64,000 bases of DNA from Xenopus tropicalis (taxonomy: Eukaryota > Chordata > Amphibia > Anura > Pipidae). A program made the position numbers and the translations under genes. Positions 35,416-47,100 of the stretch are shown here, piece by piece. Every line of letters begins with the position of its first letter. Positions within the stretch are counted from its first letter, which is position 1. Below the pieces are notes generated by a model. That model made no database searches. It saw nothing but the letters and a program-made list of their open reading frames with translations, and had not been told where the DNA came from. The stretch is from contig NC_030680.2 in the NCBI RefSeq assembly GCF_000004195.4, positions 148,431,045-148,495,044 on the forward strand, given 5' to 3'.

Positions 35416-36273
35416 CCATAGGGGAACATACATACATTGTATTGGGGGCTTCAGGGGTATTTGTGTGTGTATATAATGAGCTGCTTTTTTATAATTTAGG
35501 GGCAGAGAAAGGGCACATTTTGGTGGGTTTGGGGTTCGTCTTAATTGTGCTCCTACAAACAGGTCACCAAATGGGACTTTACTTTAGATAAAGAGAATTA
35601 TACTATTTCCTAATTATGTTAACGAGGAAAAGTGTGTTTAATACAAGCTGTATGCATTGGAACAGTGTTAACAAAAAAGAGGGTGTACTGGGGAGTTTGC
35701 CTGCAAATGAAGTTTGTTTTATAACATGCAGTGATCTCAGCCAGCCATGCGTGGTTGCTAGGGGAATTAAGTCCTAGCTGCCAGGCAGCTGTTAAAGTTT
35801 CAGGCTGCACAACAGAAAAAAACTAAAAACATTTATGCTGTAAAAATGATTTGCCTTACCATATTGCTGTCTACACTGTAATACAGATTCATTTAAAGTT
35901 GAACGTCCCCTTTCATTTGTATAATGCCCCTCTGTAGTCTGACTATTGTTTGGGTGCTAGGGTCGCTGACATGGTATTATGTCTCAGCCTACACTGGCAA
36001 ATGGGTCTGTGCTGTGTAAACACTGGATAGTTATCAGCGCCCATAGCAACTGGGTTCCAGTTTAAATTCCAGGCCAGATAGGTAAATAATGCAGAATGCC
36101 GGGAAAAATCAAAACACTGATAAAAATATAATGAAAGTGACCATTGGCATTGAGTTGTCATTGCTCCAGTTCTGTGCTGGAAATAAACAGTTAATATAAA
36201 GGGTATATTTCCTTTTATTTGATTTACTGTGCTTCTCCAATCACAACTTTCCTTTATGTACAGGCACGGGAGG

Positions 36274-36791
36274 ATGAGAGAGCAACCCAAACTAGCCGGG
36301 CCCACGAGCTATGAGCGAATAGTGCTGAAGAACCCGTCCGAGCACCATTACATGAAGGTTCAGCTGTAAGTAATATATATATATATATATTTAATTAATG
36401 CCACCTACTTTATCTATAACAGCACATCCACCCTACTAATATACCCCTTGCACCTTGCAGTGAATTTAATGGAGAAGGGGCCCAGCTCAGTGCCACACAA
36501 TTCAAGCTACTGGTAGTCTCTGCCCTGAAGAACCTGCACGGAGAGGTAGGTGCCCGACTTCCTCACTTGTAGTCCTTCTCCTTTTTCATACGCAGTAATG
36601 CTGTGCATTTGGGGATTAAATTAAAGTGTACCTGCCCTATTTATATGTTTGGTACTTTCCTCTTCTCTGTTTTTGGGAGCTGCATTTACTTTACTTGGCT
36701 CGGGCAGTGGAAGTAGACCCTGCGACCTCAGTATTGTCCATATAATTCTAAGGGCAAGTACAGACTAAACTGGAACTAAGCACTATATATA

Positions 36792-36826
<35 letters not shown>

Positions 36827-38555
36827 CACAGAACAATAGAGCAAGATGTAGCAGTCTTCACACTTGGCTGATCCCTTATGTACAGTACAGCAGAATATGT
36901 CAGTGCTATTACTTACCCTTAGACCCACTTATAGGCACCAGCCTATGCCAAACTCTGTGCACACATCCATGTTTTTTTCCAAGAGTCCCCACAATTCTGG
37001 CTTCATTGTTTACACTGTAAAATGCTTATACCCCCCTGTTAGGCACAAGGCAAAAGGGAGCATGAACGTTTTACAGTGCAAACATGGCTTCCGTCGAACA
37101 TTTGTATGAACTGTAGTGTCCTTGTTCTACTCCAGGTGGGATCGTCTCTTCCTTTGGATCTGTTGAGTTTTGATGAAAAGACACTGTGTGCAGTACTGAG
37201 GGTCTGTAGCAGGTAGGTGGCAGTTAGATGTTGCATGCTTTTAGAATCCTATGTGTTGTTACCCTTAGTTATCTCAGAACACTGCAGTAAATGTTGTTAC
37301 CCCTCAAATGAGACAGAGAAAGGCCTATTTACTTTATTTATATAACTCTAACATATTCATCAGTGCTTTGCAGAAGTTATATGTTATTCCCATCAGCTCC
37401 TGCCCAAGTGGAGCTTACAGTCTAAGGTCCCTATCACATTCCCATCAGTCCCTGCCCAAGTGGAGCTTACAGTCTAAGGTCCCTATCACATTCCCATCAG
37501 TCCCTGCCCCAGTGAGCTTACAATCTAAGGTCCCTATCACATTCCCATCAGTCCCTGCCCCAGTGAGCTTACAATCTAAGGTCCCTATCACATTCCCATC
37601 AGTCCCTGCCCCAGTGAGCTTACAATCTAAGGTCCCTATCACATTCCCATCAGTCCCTGCCCCAGTGAGCTTACAATCTAAGGTCCCTATCCCATTCCCA
37701 TCAGCCCCTGCCCCAGTGAGCTTACAATCTAAGGTCCCTATCACATTCCCATCAGTCCCTGCCCCAGTGAGCTTACAATCTAAGGTCCCTATCACATTCC
37801 CATCAGTCCCTGCCCCAGTGAGCTTACAATCTAAGGTCCCTATCACATTCCCATCAGTCCCTGCCCCAGTGAGCTTACAATCTAAGGTCCCTATCACATT
37901 CCCATCAGCCCCTGCCCCAGTGAGCTTACAATCTAAGGTCCCTATCACATTCCCATCAGTCCCTGCCCCAGTGGAGCTTACAGTCTAAGGTCCCTATTAT
38001 ATTCCCATCAGCCTTTGCCCTAGTGGAGCTTACAATCTAAGGTCCCTATCACATTCCCATCAGTCCCTGCCCCAGTGAGCTTACAATCTAAGGTCCCTAT
38101 CACATTCCCATCAGTCCCTGCCCCAGTGAGCTTACAATCTAAGGTCCCTATCACATTCCCATCAGTCCCTGCTCCAGTGCAGCTTTACAGTCTAAGGTCC
38201 CAATCACATCTTGTTTAGTCTATGTAATTAGGGTATCCCAGTCTATAGCCACCCCACGGGCACAATTAACTCTGCTGCCACTGTTTGGGTTGAAGTGTAA
38301 CGCTGCTGCTGTTTATTTGCAGGGGCCTAGTGAAGTTGTGGAGCTCATTAACACTGCTGGGGCATTATAAGAACCATGAATGCTCCATTCGAGTGATACA
38401 GGTAATACTAGGCTTTACTGCTAGCTGGCATACTGGCATCCATCTCTGCACAATAAGACTGATGCCATTGTTATTGGTCTTTCTTTCTTGTCATGCAGAC
38501 CTCTCCATTCCTACTGGCGCTGGCTGGTAACAGCAGGGAACTGGATCTGGAATAA
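36274..38555 (+). CDS. rpp14: Ribonuclease P protein subunit p14
   Basis: Five coding exons join in frame to 129 residues: 36274-36365, 36461-36545, 37136-37212, 38323-38401, 38499-38555 (TAA). RPP14 is a subunit of nuclear RNase P and RNase MRP, which process pre-tRNA and rRNA. Recognition rests on YERIVLKNPSEHHYMKV, QFKLLVVSALKNLHGE, GLVKLWSSLTLLGHYK and SPFLLALAGNSREL, which follow the human protein (124 residues) closely. The ATG chosen is the first in its exon, ten bases after the acceptor at 36263. A 5' untranslated exon was not located with confidence. The intron between exons 3 and 4 holds a 51-bp minisatellite. The stop is 31 bases before the htd2 start. Confidence 0.94.
37390..38208 (-). 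repeat. Minisatellite, 51-bp unit, about 16 copies, in rpp14 intron
   Basis: The same unit and orientation as 19162-21150. The array is preceded by a LINE/SINE-like tail (tttatttatataactctaac, cagtgctttgcagaag), which suggests that the unit comes from the element's 3' region. It creates open frames of 226 (plus) and 167 (minus) codons with no coding meaning. Confidence 0.92.
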
Positions 38556-38586
38556 CGCCCTCCCCTGGGCCTCATTATAAAGGAAG

Positions 38587-39090
38587 ATGCCTCTGATTCC
38601 AGTGGTTTGGAAAGCTGCTATTTATGTGCCCACTAGGTCACCGCACATCACCCGATGGTTTCATGTAACGTCTCAGCGGCAATATAGTGTAAAGGTGGGA
38701 GACTATGCTGTACTTTCCCGAACCTTCACCCAAAATGATATTCGAGTATTCTCTGAACTCACTGGGGACACAAACCCCCTACACTCGGATGAAGCTTTCG
38801 CTAAGGGCACGCGATTCGGAAAGACTGTTGTGCATGGAGTCCTAATCAACGGCTTGGTATCTGCCGTCCTGGGAACTAAACTGCCAGGGCCAGGCTGTGT
38901 CCTCCTCTCCCAGGATATCCGCTTCCCTGCACCCTTACATATTGGGGAGGAGGTGACTGCGACAGCACAGGTAATGGCCCTAAAGAGATCACTGGCCATT
39001 GTGGCTGTGTCCTGCCTGGCAAGGGAGAGTGGCCGGACTGTCATGGAGGGGACAGTGAAAGTGCTAGTATCTGAAAAGAAATCCTGTTAA
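38587..39090 (+). CDS. htd2: Mitochondrial hydroxyacyl-thioester dehydratase type 2
   Basis: A single open frame of 167 residues in the last exon of the rpp14 transcript. HTD2 performs the 3-hydroxyacyl-ACP dehydratase step of mitochondrial fatty acid synthesis. Residues 1-33 are basic and free of acidic residues (mitochondrial presequence). The MaoC-like hotdog domain follows, with the hydratase motif [12 protein letters not shown] (D61, H66) and VVHGVL (H83). In vertebrates RPP14 and HTD2 are encoded by one bicistronic mRNA; here the second ATG follows the first stop by 31 bases with no intron between, the same arrangement. The polyadenylation signal at 39184 serves both. Length agrees with the human protein (168). 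Confidence 0.95.
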   Translation: MPLIPVVWKAAIYVPTRSPHITRWFHVTSQRQYSVKVGDYAVLSRTFTQNDIRVFSELTGDTNPLHSDEAFAKGTRFGKTVVHGVLINGLVSAVLGTKLPGPGCVLLSQDIRFPAPLHIGEEVTATAQVMALKRSLAIVAVSCLARESGRTVMEGTVKVLVSEKKSC

Positions 39091-39183
39091 ATCCCATTCT
39101 GTGAAATATTCATTGAAAGTTATAAATGCTGTATGTGTGCTTTATAAACAGCCTGTGTATATATGTTAGGGTCACTATCCCTA

Positions 39184-39189
39184 AATAAA
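39184..39189 (+). terminator. Polyadenylation signal of rpp14/htd2
   Basis: AATAAA lies 94 bases after the htd2 stop, in ctaaataaaactccc. It is the first canonical hexamer downstream and precedes an AT microsatellite. Confidence 0.7.
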
Positions 39190-39235
39190 ACTCCCTTTAT
39201 TCACCTATCATTAGTCTTATACATCTGCTGTGTGT

Positions 39236-39253
39236 GTGTATATATGTATATAT

Positions 39254-39310
<57 letters not shown>
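39236..39310. repeat. (TA)n microsatellite
   Basis: About 75 bases of almost pure TA alternation, with one aatata interruption near 39262. Confidence 0.9.
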
Positions 39311-39311
<1 letters not shown>

Positions 39312-39517
39312 GTGTATGAAAAGGTTTCAGGTAAGGATCAATACTGACTGAATATATGTTTTAATCCCCCATCAGGCCACACTCAGGACTTACAGGTCCC
39401 AATATTACAAAGTTAGCAGGGCCTTCCACCCCAGGGGGCCCCAGTTAACACTTTTGTCACCTGCCCCCCTAAACAGTGGGCCCTGCCAAGTGGAATAGGG
39501 CCTCAGTAAAATAAATT

Positions 39518-40180
39518 ACAGGTATAGGACACATTACACCAGAATGCTTGGGTATTCTGGATAAGGGGTCTTTCCGTAATTTGGATCTCCATACCTTAAG
39601 TCTGCTAAAAAAAATCAATAAAACATTAATTAAACCCAATAGGATTGTTTTGCATCCAATAAGGATTGATTATATCTTAGTTGGAATCAAGTACAGGTAC
39701 TGTTTTATTATTACAGAGAAAAGGGAATCATTTAACCATTAAATAAACCCAATAGGGCTGTTCTGCCCCAATAAGGGGTAATTATATCTTAGTTGGGATC
39801 AAGTACAGGTACTGTTTTATTATTACAGAGAAAAGGGAATCATTTAACCATGAAATAAACCCAATAGGGCTGTTCTGCCCCAATAAGGGGTAATTATATC
39901 TTAGTTGGGATCAAGTACAGGTACTGTTTTATTATTACAGAGAAAAGGGAATCATTTAACCATTAAATAAACCCAATAGGGCTGTTCTGCCCCCAATAAG
40001 GGGTAATTATATCTTAGTTGGGATCAAGTACAGGTACTGTTTTATTATTACAGAGAAAAAAGGAAATCAGTTTTAAAATTCTGAATTATTTGATTAAAAT
40101 GGAGTCTATGGGAGACAGGCTTTCCGTAATTTGGAGCTTTCTGGATAACGGGTTTCCGGATAAGGGGTCCGATACCTGTA
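39518..40180. mobile_element. MITE, family A, copy 3, internal block about 3.5 copies
   Basis: Termini are acaggtataggacacatta (left) and ccggataaggggtccgatac (right). Inside are three to four tandem blocks of about 113 bp (aataaacccaatagggctgt ... gggaatcatttaacca). It is inverted relative to the copies at 279 and 611. Confidence 0.8.
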
Positions 40181-40959
40181 CATGTATGTGCACAGCCACA
40201 GCATGCCTTATTATGCTGAACTCCACCCACAATTCATCCAAACACCGCCCACTCATAGAAAGCTCCGTCCCATTTGTGACCAGTTGATTTTAGGCCAGAT
40301 ATTGTGTAGGCCCATTGGGGGTGCCCATACACAGGTAAAAAGGTTCTGTGTGTTTCCATAAAGGTTTGTGCGGCTGAAATAGCCACGGGGCATCTGTATC
40401 AGATGTAAGGGGGCAATAGGGCCCACACTGACATAACAGATAAGATGCGTGGCATACTATGGGTTTAGTTCTTACACAGGAACATTAACAGAGGTTAAAT
40501 GCCTAGAGACTGAAACCTCTTATACAAAATAGGGTATTTGGTGGAAAGAAATTGTTTATTTGTAGGTGCTGGGAGAACACATACAGACTTTGTATGGAAA
40601 TAAAATATATATATATATCACAACTCGCTGGTAGTTGGACCTTGGGTGAAATCATGAGCACATAGACACTATTAGCCAGGGTACTTGTGCCCATACTGCT
40701 TTATGCTGGGTCTCCCTGCTGGCAAATGACAGAGAGCACTGGCAATACATCCTTGTTTATCAGGGGCTGCTGGGAACTGTAGGCCAATAACAACTGGGTT
40801 ACCTGCGGATTGCAGTAGCAATGAATCCCAAACTGATTTATAATCACTATGTGCCTGCTAGTAATACTATGGGCGGCAGAAGCTGCCAGTCTCCATCTTT
40901 GGCAAGTAACCTACACTGGAGTGAGGGTTAAATACCGGCTCTAGGACCCAGCGGCTGCA

Positions 40960-41154
40960 CGATAGCTCTGGATGCGTCAAGGACACGCCTCTTCCATGGA
41001 AACCTCAACCCTCACGGGTCACATGTCTTTAGAATCACGCCCCCGATGTCAGGGAAGCTCCTCCCCCTTCCCCGGGCCTGTAGTGTCCGCTGAGTAGGGG
41101 CAGTGCGGAGCCGGTGCCCGGGGAGTGAGGTGGGTGCCTGGGGTAGCGGCCGGG
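40960..41154 (+). promoter_or_regulatory. Probable pxk promoter and 5' UTR
   Basis: A locally GC- and CpG-rich stretch (cacgcccccgatgtc, ctcctcccccttccccggg, gtagcggccggg) directly before the pxk ATG, in otherwise AT-rich surroundings. No TATA box is seen, as in many CpG-island promoters. The exact transcription start cannot be read. Confidence 0.5.
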
Positions 41155-44100
41155 ATGGCGTTCATGGACAAACCGCCTGCCCACAAAGTGCTGCTGGATG
41201 ATACGGTGCCGCTTACTGCAGTCATAGAGGCGAGTCAGAGCCTGCAGTCCCACACGGTGAGAGACTATGGGGGAGACTGTGTATCTATATGTACTGTGTA
41301 TCTATATCTATATGTACTGTGTATCTATATCTATATGTACTGTGTATCTATATCTATATGTACTGTGTATCTATATCTATATATATGTACTGTGTATCTA
41401 TATCTATATGTACTGTGTATCTATATATCTATATGTACTGTGTATCTATATCTATATATATGTACTGTGTATCTATATCTATATGTACTGTGTATCTATA
41501 TCTATATGTACTGTGTATCTATATCTATATGTACTGTGTATCTATATCTATATATATGTACTGTGTATCTATATCTATATGTACTGTGTATCTATATCTA
41601 TATGTACTGTGTATCTATATCTATATGTACTGTGTATCTATATCTATATATATGTACTGTGTATCTATATCTATATGTACTGTGTATCTATATCTATATG
41701 TACTGTGTATCTATATATATGTACTGACTGCCTGCTGGGAGTTATACACTGTGTGTGTGTAGGTACTGTCTGCCTGCTGGGAGTTATACACTGTGTGTGT
41801 AGGTACTGACTGCCTGCTGGGAGTTATACACTGTGTGTGTGTGTAGGTACTGACTGCCTGCTGGGAGTTATACACTGTGTGTGTAGGTACTGACTACCTG
41901 CTGGGAGTTATACACTGTGTGTGTAGGTACTGACTGCCTGCTGGGAGTTATACACTGTGTGTGTAGGTACTGACTGCCTGCTGGGAGTTATACACTGTAT
42001 GTGTGTAGGTACTGACTGCCTGCTGGGAGTTATACACTGTGTGTGTAGGTACTGACTGCCTGCTGGGAGTTATACACTGTGTGTGTGTAGGTACTGACTG
42101 CCTGCTGGGAGTTATACACTGTGTGTGTAGGTACTGACTGCCTGCTTGCTGGGAGTTATACACTGTGTGTGTAGGTACTGACTGCCTGCTGGGAGTTATA
42201 CACTGTGTGTGTGTAGGTACTGACTGCCTGCTGGGAGTTATACACTGTGTGTGTGTAGGTACTGACTGCCTGCTGGGAGTTATACACTGTGTGTGTGTAG
42301 GTACTGACTGCCTGCTGGGAGTTATACACTGTGTGTGTAGATACTGACTGCCTGCTGGGAGTTATACACTGTGTGTGTGTGTAGGTACTGACTGCCGGCT
42401 GGGAGTTATACACTGTGTGTGTAGGTACTGACTGCCTGCTGGGAGTTATACACTGTGTGTGTAGGTACTGACTGCCTGCTGGGAGTTATACACTGTGTGT
42501 GTAGGTACTGACTGCCCGCTGGGAGTTATACACTGTGTGTGTAGGTACTGACTGCCTGCTGGGAGTTATACACTGTGTGTGTAGGTACTGACTGCCTGCT
42601 GGGAGTTATACACTGTGTGTGTGTAGGTACTGTCTGCCTGCTGGGAGTTATACACTGTGTGTGTAGGTACTGACTGCCTGCTGGGAGTTATACACTGTGT
42701 GTGTAGGTACTGACTGCCTGCTGGGAGTTATACACTGTGTGTGTAGGTACTGACTGCCTGCTGGGAGTTATACACTGTGTGTGTAGGTACTGTCTGCCTG
42801 CTGGGAGTTATACACTGTGTGTGTAGGTACTGTCTGCCTGCTGGGAGTTATACACTGTGTGTGTAGGTACTGTCTGCCTGCTGGGAGTTATACACTGTGT
42901 GTGTAGGTACTGACTGCCTGCTTGCTGGGAGTTATACACTGTGTGTGTAGCTACTGTCTGCCTGCTGGGAGTTATACACTGTGTGTAGGTACTGACTGCC
43001 TGCTGGGAGTTATACACTGTGTGTGTAGGTACTGACTGCCTGCTGGGAGTTATACACTGTGTGTGTAGGTACTGACTGCCTGCTGGGAGTTATACACTGT
43101 GTGTGTAGGTACTGACTGCCTGCTGGGAGTTATACACTGTGTGTAGGTACTGACTGCCTGCTGGGAGTTATACACTGTGTGTAGGTACTGTCTGTCTGCT
43201 GGGAGTTATACACTGTGTGTAGGTACTGACTGCCTGCTGGGAGTTATACACTGTGTGTGTAGGTACTGACTGCCTGCTGGGAGTTATACACTGTGTGTGT
43301 GTAGGTACTGACTGCCTGCTGGGAGTTATACACTGTGTGTGTAGGTACTGACTGCCTGCTGGGAGTTATACACTGTGTGTGTGTAGGTACTGACTGCCTG
43401 CTGGGAGTTATACACTGTGTGTGTAGGTACTGACTGCCTGCTGGGAGTTATACACTGTGTGTGTAGGTACTGACTGCCTGCTGGGAGTTATACACTGTGT
43501 GTGTAGGTACTGACTGCCTGCTGGGAGTTATACACTGTGTGTAGGTACTGACTGCCTGCTGGGAGTTATACACTGTGTGTAGGTACTGTCTGCCTGCTGG
43601 GAGTTATACACTGTGTGTAGGTACTGACTGCCTGCTGGGAGTTATACACTGTGTGTGTAGGTACTGACTGCCTGCTGGGAGTTATACACTGTGTGTGTAG
43701 GTACTGACTGCCTGCTGGGAGTTATACACTGTGTGTGTAGGTACTGACTGCCTGCTGGGAGTTATACACTGTGTGTGTAGGTACTGACTGCCTGCTGGGA
43801 GTTATACACTGTAAGAGATGCCCATTATATAATAAGAACACCCCCAGCAGTAGATTTGTATAATAAGAAACAATTAGGAGTAGGTGAATATAGCGGCATC
43901 GCTGTGAGACAGCCACTTGATTGGAAATTAACAAAATGCCAAAGAGATGTGACAGTCGGCCCTTTGATGTGTGACACAAGGCAGAGCCCCAAAGAGCCAG
44001 ATAAATGGGGCCCCATCTGCCGGCTCCCACAAAACCATGAGAACGACTGGCTGCCGTGGGTAACTGCCCTGGTGCAGTTTGGCACCTTTGTTTATAAATC

Positions 44101-47100
44101 TGCCCCATAAAGTTCTTATTTAAAGAGTAGGGCAGCCCCGGCCAGAGGGAATCAGATCCACGTGTGAATGGGAGTTGGGGGGGGGGACATGTGCTCAGGC
44201 TTGTGACTGCGATGAGAAACCGTTATTATGGGAAGGGTTGTGACTACTGAGCTGATTGCAACATTCTCACTTTCCCTTTAAAGCTGCAGTAACATGTACA
44301 GTGAGTCCTCAATAGGAATAAATAAGGGGCCTATTTATAGGCAGTTTGTTTGGTACAGGATCAGTGACACCAGTAATGGGTACCAGGCAATGCCCAAAAT
44401 GTGCCCAGTCCTGGTCTGAGGGAAAGAATAAGGCACAATGGAACCCCTGGGGTTGGTGCTGCTCAGCAGTTACAGGGTCACATTTCCCATCACACATTTA
44501 ATGCATTAAGTCCCCAACGCATTTGTGGCATTTTGGGCAGATGGTGGTTTCTGCCCGTTAATATTGCCCCCCCCTTAAACGGGACCTGTCACCCAGACAT
44601 AAAAAACAGTATAATAAAACAAGTTAAACATGAAACCCCATTTTTTTTTCATTCAATCCTTACCTGTACTAAATGTATGTGAAAATCTGAGCTGTCAATC
44701 ATATATTGTCTGCCCCGCCTCTATGCCTTAGGCAGGCAGTTACTTTCACTTTCCATTCAGCACTTTCTAGATGACGCTGCACTCCTCACATTTCCCCTTC
44801 TTCCTCAAGATCTTTAATTGCGTATCCTGGGCACGGGCATCGGGTCCCCTATTCATGTAGATTAGGATTCGGTTCTGTATTTGGCTAAATCTTTTACAAA
44901 GGATTTGGGGGCCCTAAGATGCTGGGGGGCCAAGTCACTCTCTGCAATGCCTTGAAACCCATAATTAGCTGCTGCTCTGATATCTCTGGTCGAGCCGCTG
45001 CCCCATTGCCGAAACACAGTAGCGCCACGCAGGCAAATATTTATCTTCCAATGAAGTCATTTGCTTTTGGCTGGGAACATACGGCCTTTATGTGTACTAA
45101 TGGGCCCCCCCGCTTTCCTTCTCATTCCTCTGGTACTCAGAGTAAGGCAAGGACTGCCAGTTGCGCTCCTGATAACTCCCAGCATCCCCAAGCAGCTCAG
45201 TAATTGGACGAATGCTTGTGCTTAGGGGGTCACTGACCCCGGCAACCAAAAAACAATTGCTCTGTGAGGCTACAGTTTAATTGTTATTGTTACTTTTTAT
45301 TCCTTATCTTTCCATTTAGGTCCTCTCCTATAAATATATCTGTCTCTCATTCAAACCACTCCCTGGTTGCTAAGGTAAATTGGACCCTAGCAACCAGATA
45401 GCTGCTGAAATTCCAAACTGGAGAAGTGCTGAACAAAAAATGAAAAAAAAACACAAATAATAATCACCAATGATATCACCTAACTAAAAGTTAGGTGAAC
45501 AACCCCTGTAATTAAGAAGTTTAGTTATGGCCCCCCCTCCCAAACCACAGAGTGGCAACTGCCCCTAAATCTCTTACGACAGAGCTTGACGCAGGAAGCC
45601 TCTCCTCATATTATGGGAAGTGTAATAGATAGTGGGGGGATATTGCCCAAAGAGGGGCAGCCCCCGGTTCCTAGAGGGCGGATGTGGTTCGGTGAGAGAG
45701 AAGTTGTGGCATCAGCTGTAATATGAGTTTAACTGACTGTCTCTCAAGTCTCTGCTGACTGCTGGGAAAGTGCAGATTGGGAATAAATCTCCCTCTAGGG
45801 TCATAATCCTTTTCAGCCAATCACATTTCAGCTTTTCCTTAGTCTTATTGCACTATAGGAGCTCACTTTGAGGCTGCAGCTGTGCCCACGTGCCCAGTTC
45901 TCTCCGGCCTGCAACTGCCCCAGGTTCTGCCAGCCCCCTGGAGTGGTGTTTATGGGGGGCCCAGCAGGCAGGTGCGGTGGGATTGGGGTACATGAGCTGA
46001 GGCTGGAGTGGATAACGGGGGGCAGGGAAGAGATTGCTGTGCTGCAGAACAGGGAGGCAGGGATGATGATGGTGATGGAGACGAGGAGATGGGGGTTACA
46101 TAACAGGAGCACAATGGATGAACGCCTGACCTGTATTCTATATACAGTATTAAGGCCAAAGGCCAAACAAGGAGCCGCACAAACCAGTCCTACCAGTTAC
46201 AGTACAGCCTCACTGGGACTTTTATTGCCACTGCTTTCCCTTGTAGTTTTAGGCCTATGTCATGCTTAAAGATGTTGCCCAAATACAGCTCCACAGTGCC
46301 CAAAATTGCTTCCTGCCCCTTGTTGCTAGTAATGGCGCTGGCATGGAAACTGGCATCCGAGGGTTTGTGTCTTTGGCAGCAGCTTCCTGGGGGTCCATAT
46401 ATGTAAAAAATAATAAAACCTTGCTTCATGCTTCTGTTCCATTGCTGCTGTACTGCAGCTGAGGGGCAGGGTACCCCAAACCTACCCAATCAGTGTCAGT
46501 CGGGTAGGAGATGGAGTGGGCAGTGGGGCATCCCCAGCATGCTTCTGTTCCATTGCTGCTGTACTGGGGTTGAGGGGCAGGGTACCCCAAACCTACCCAA
46601 TCAGTGTCAGTCGGATAGGAGATGGAGTGGGCAATGGGGCACCTCTAGGGCAGTGCCAGGCCTCAACCTGACGCTGCTCTTCTGGGAGTTGCTCCCACTG
46701 AGCCCCAAGAGTATCAGTGAGGTTGGGGTGACTAGCAGCACTAGGCTCATTACTGTGCATTTGGGGTGCTGACCCCTTTAAGATGCTTTGATGCACTTAT
46801 TTAGTTCAGGGAAGGAACCTGTTCCTTTCTCAGTGTTTCTGCTCATTTACTGAGTGTTGGCAAAACAAAGCCGCGTTATTCACTGGGTGCCAGGGGGTAA
46901 TTATTCTGCCTAGAAACCCATGTTCCCTGCATAACAAACAGGTATTATCTGTCCCTCCCACTTTTATTGCCCTTCTAACTCACTGACCCCGGTGACTTTC
47001 CCACTGACCCCGGTGACTGTCACGGTGCAACTGCCAGTTAGTGTTGCACTATTATTACTTCACTAGACACATTAGGGCTTATTTACTGTTGTTGCCCCAG

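Noticed and set aside
41125..41809. 200-codon Tyr/Ile/Cys-rich open frame beginning near the pxk start
   Set aside because: It is an extension of pxk exon 1 through its splice donor into the 23-bp array. The donor gtgaga at 41257 and the in-phase exon 2 at 56862 match the conserved PXK sequence.
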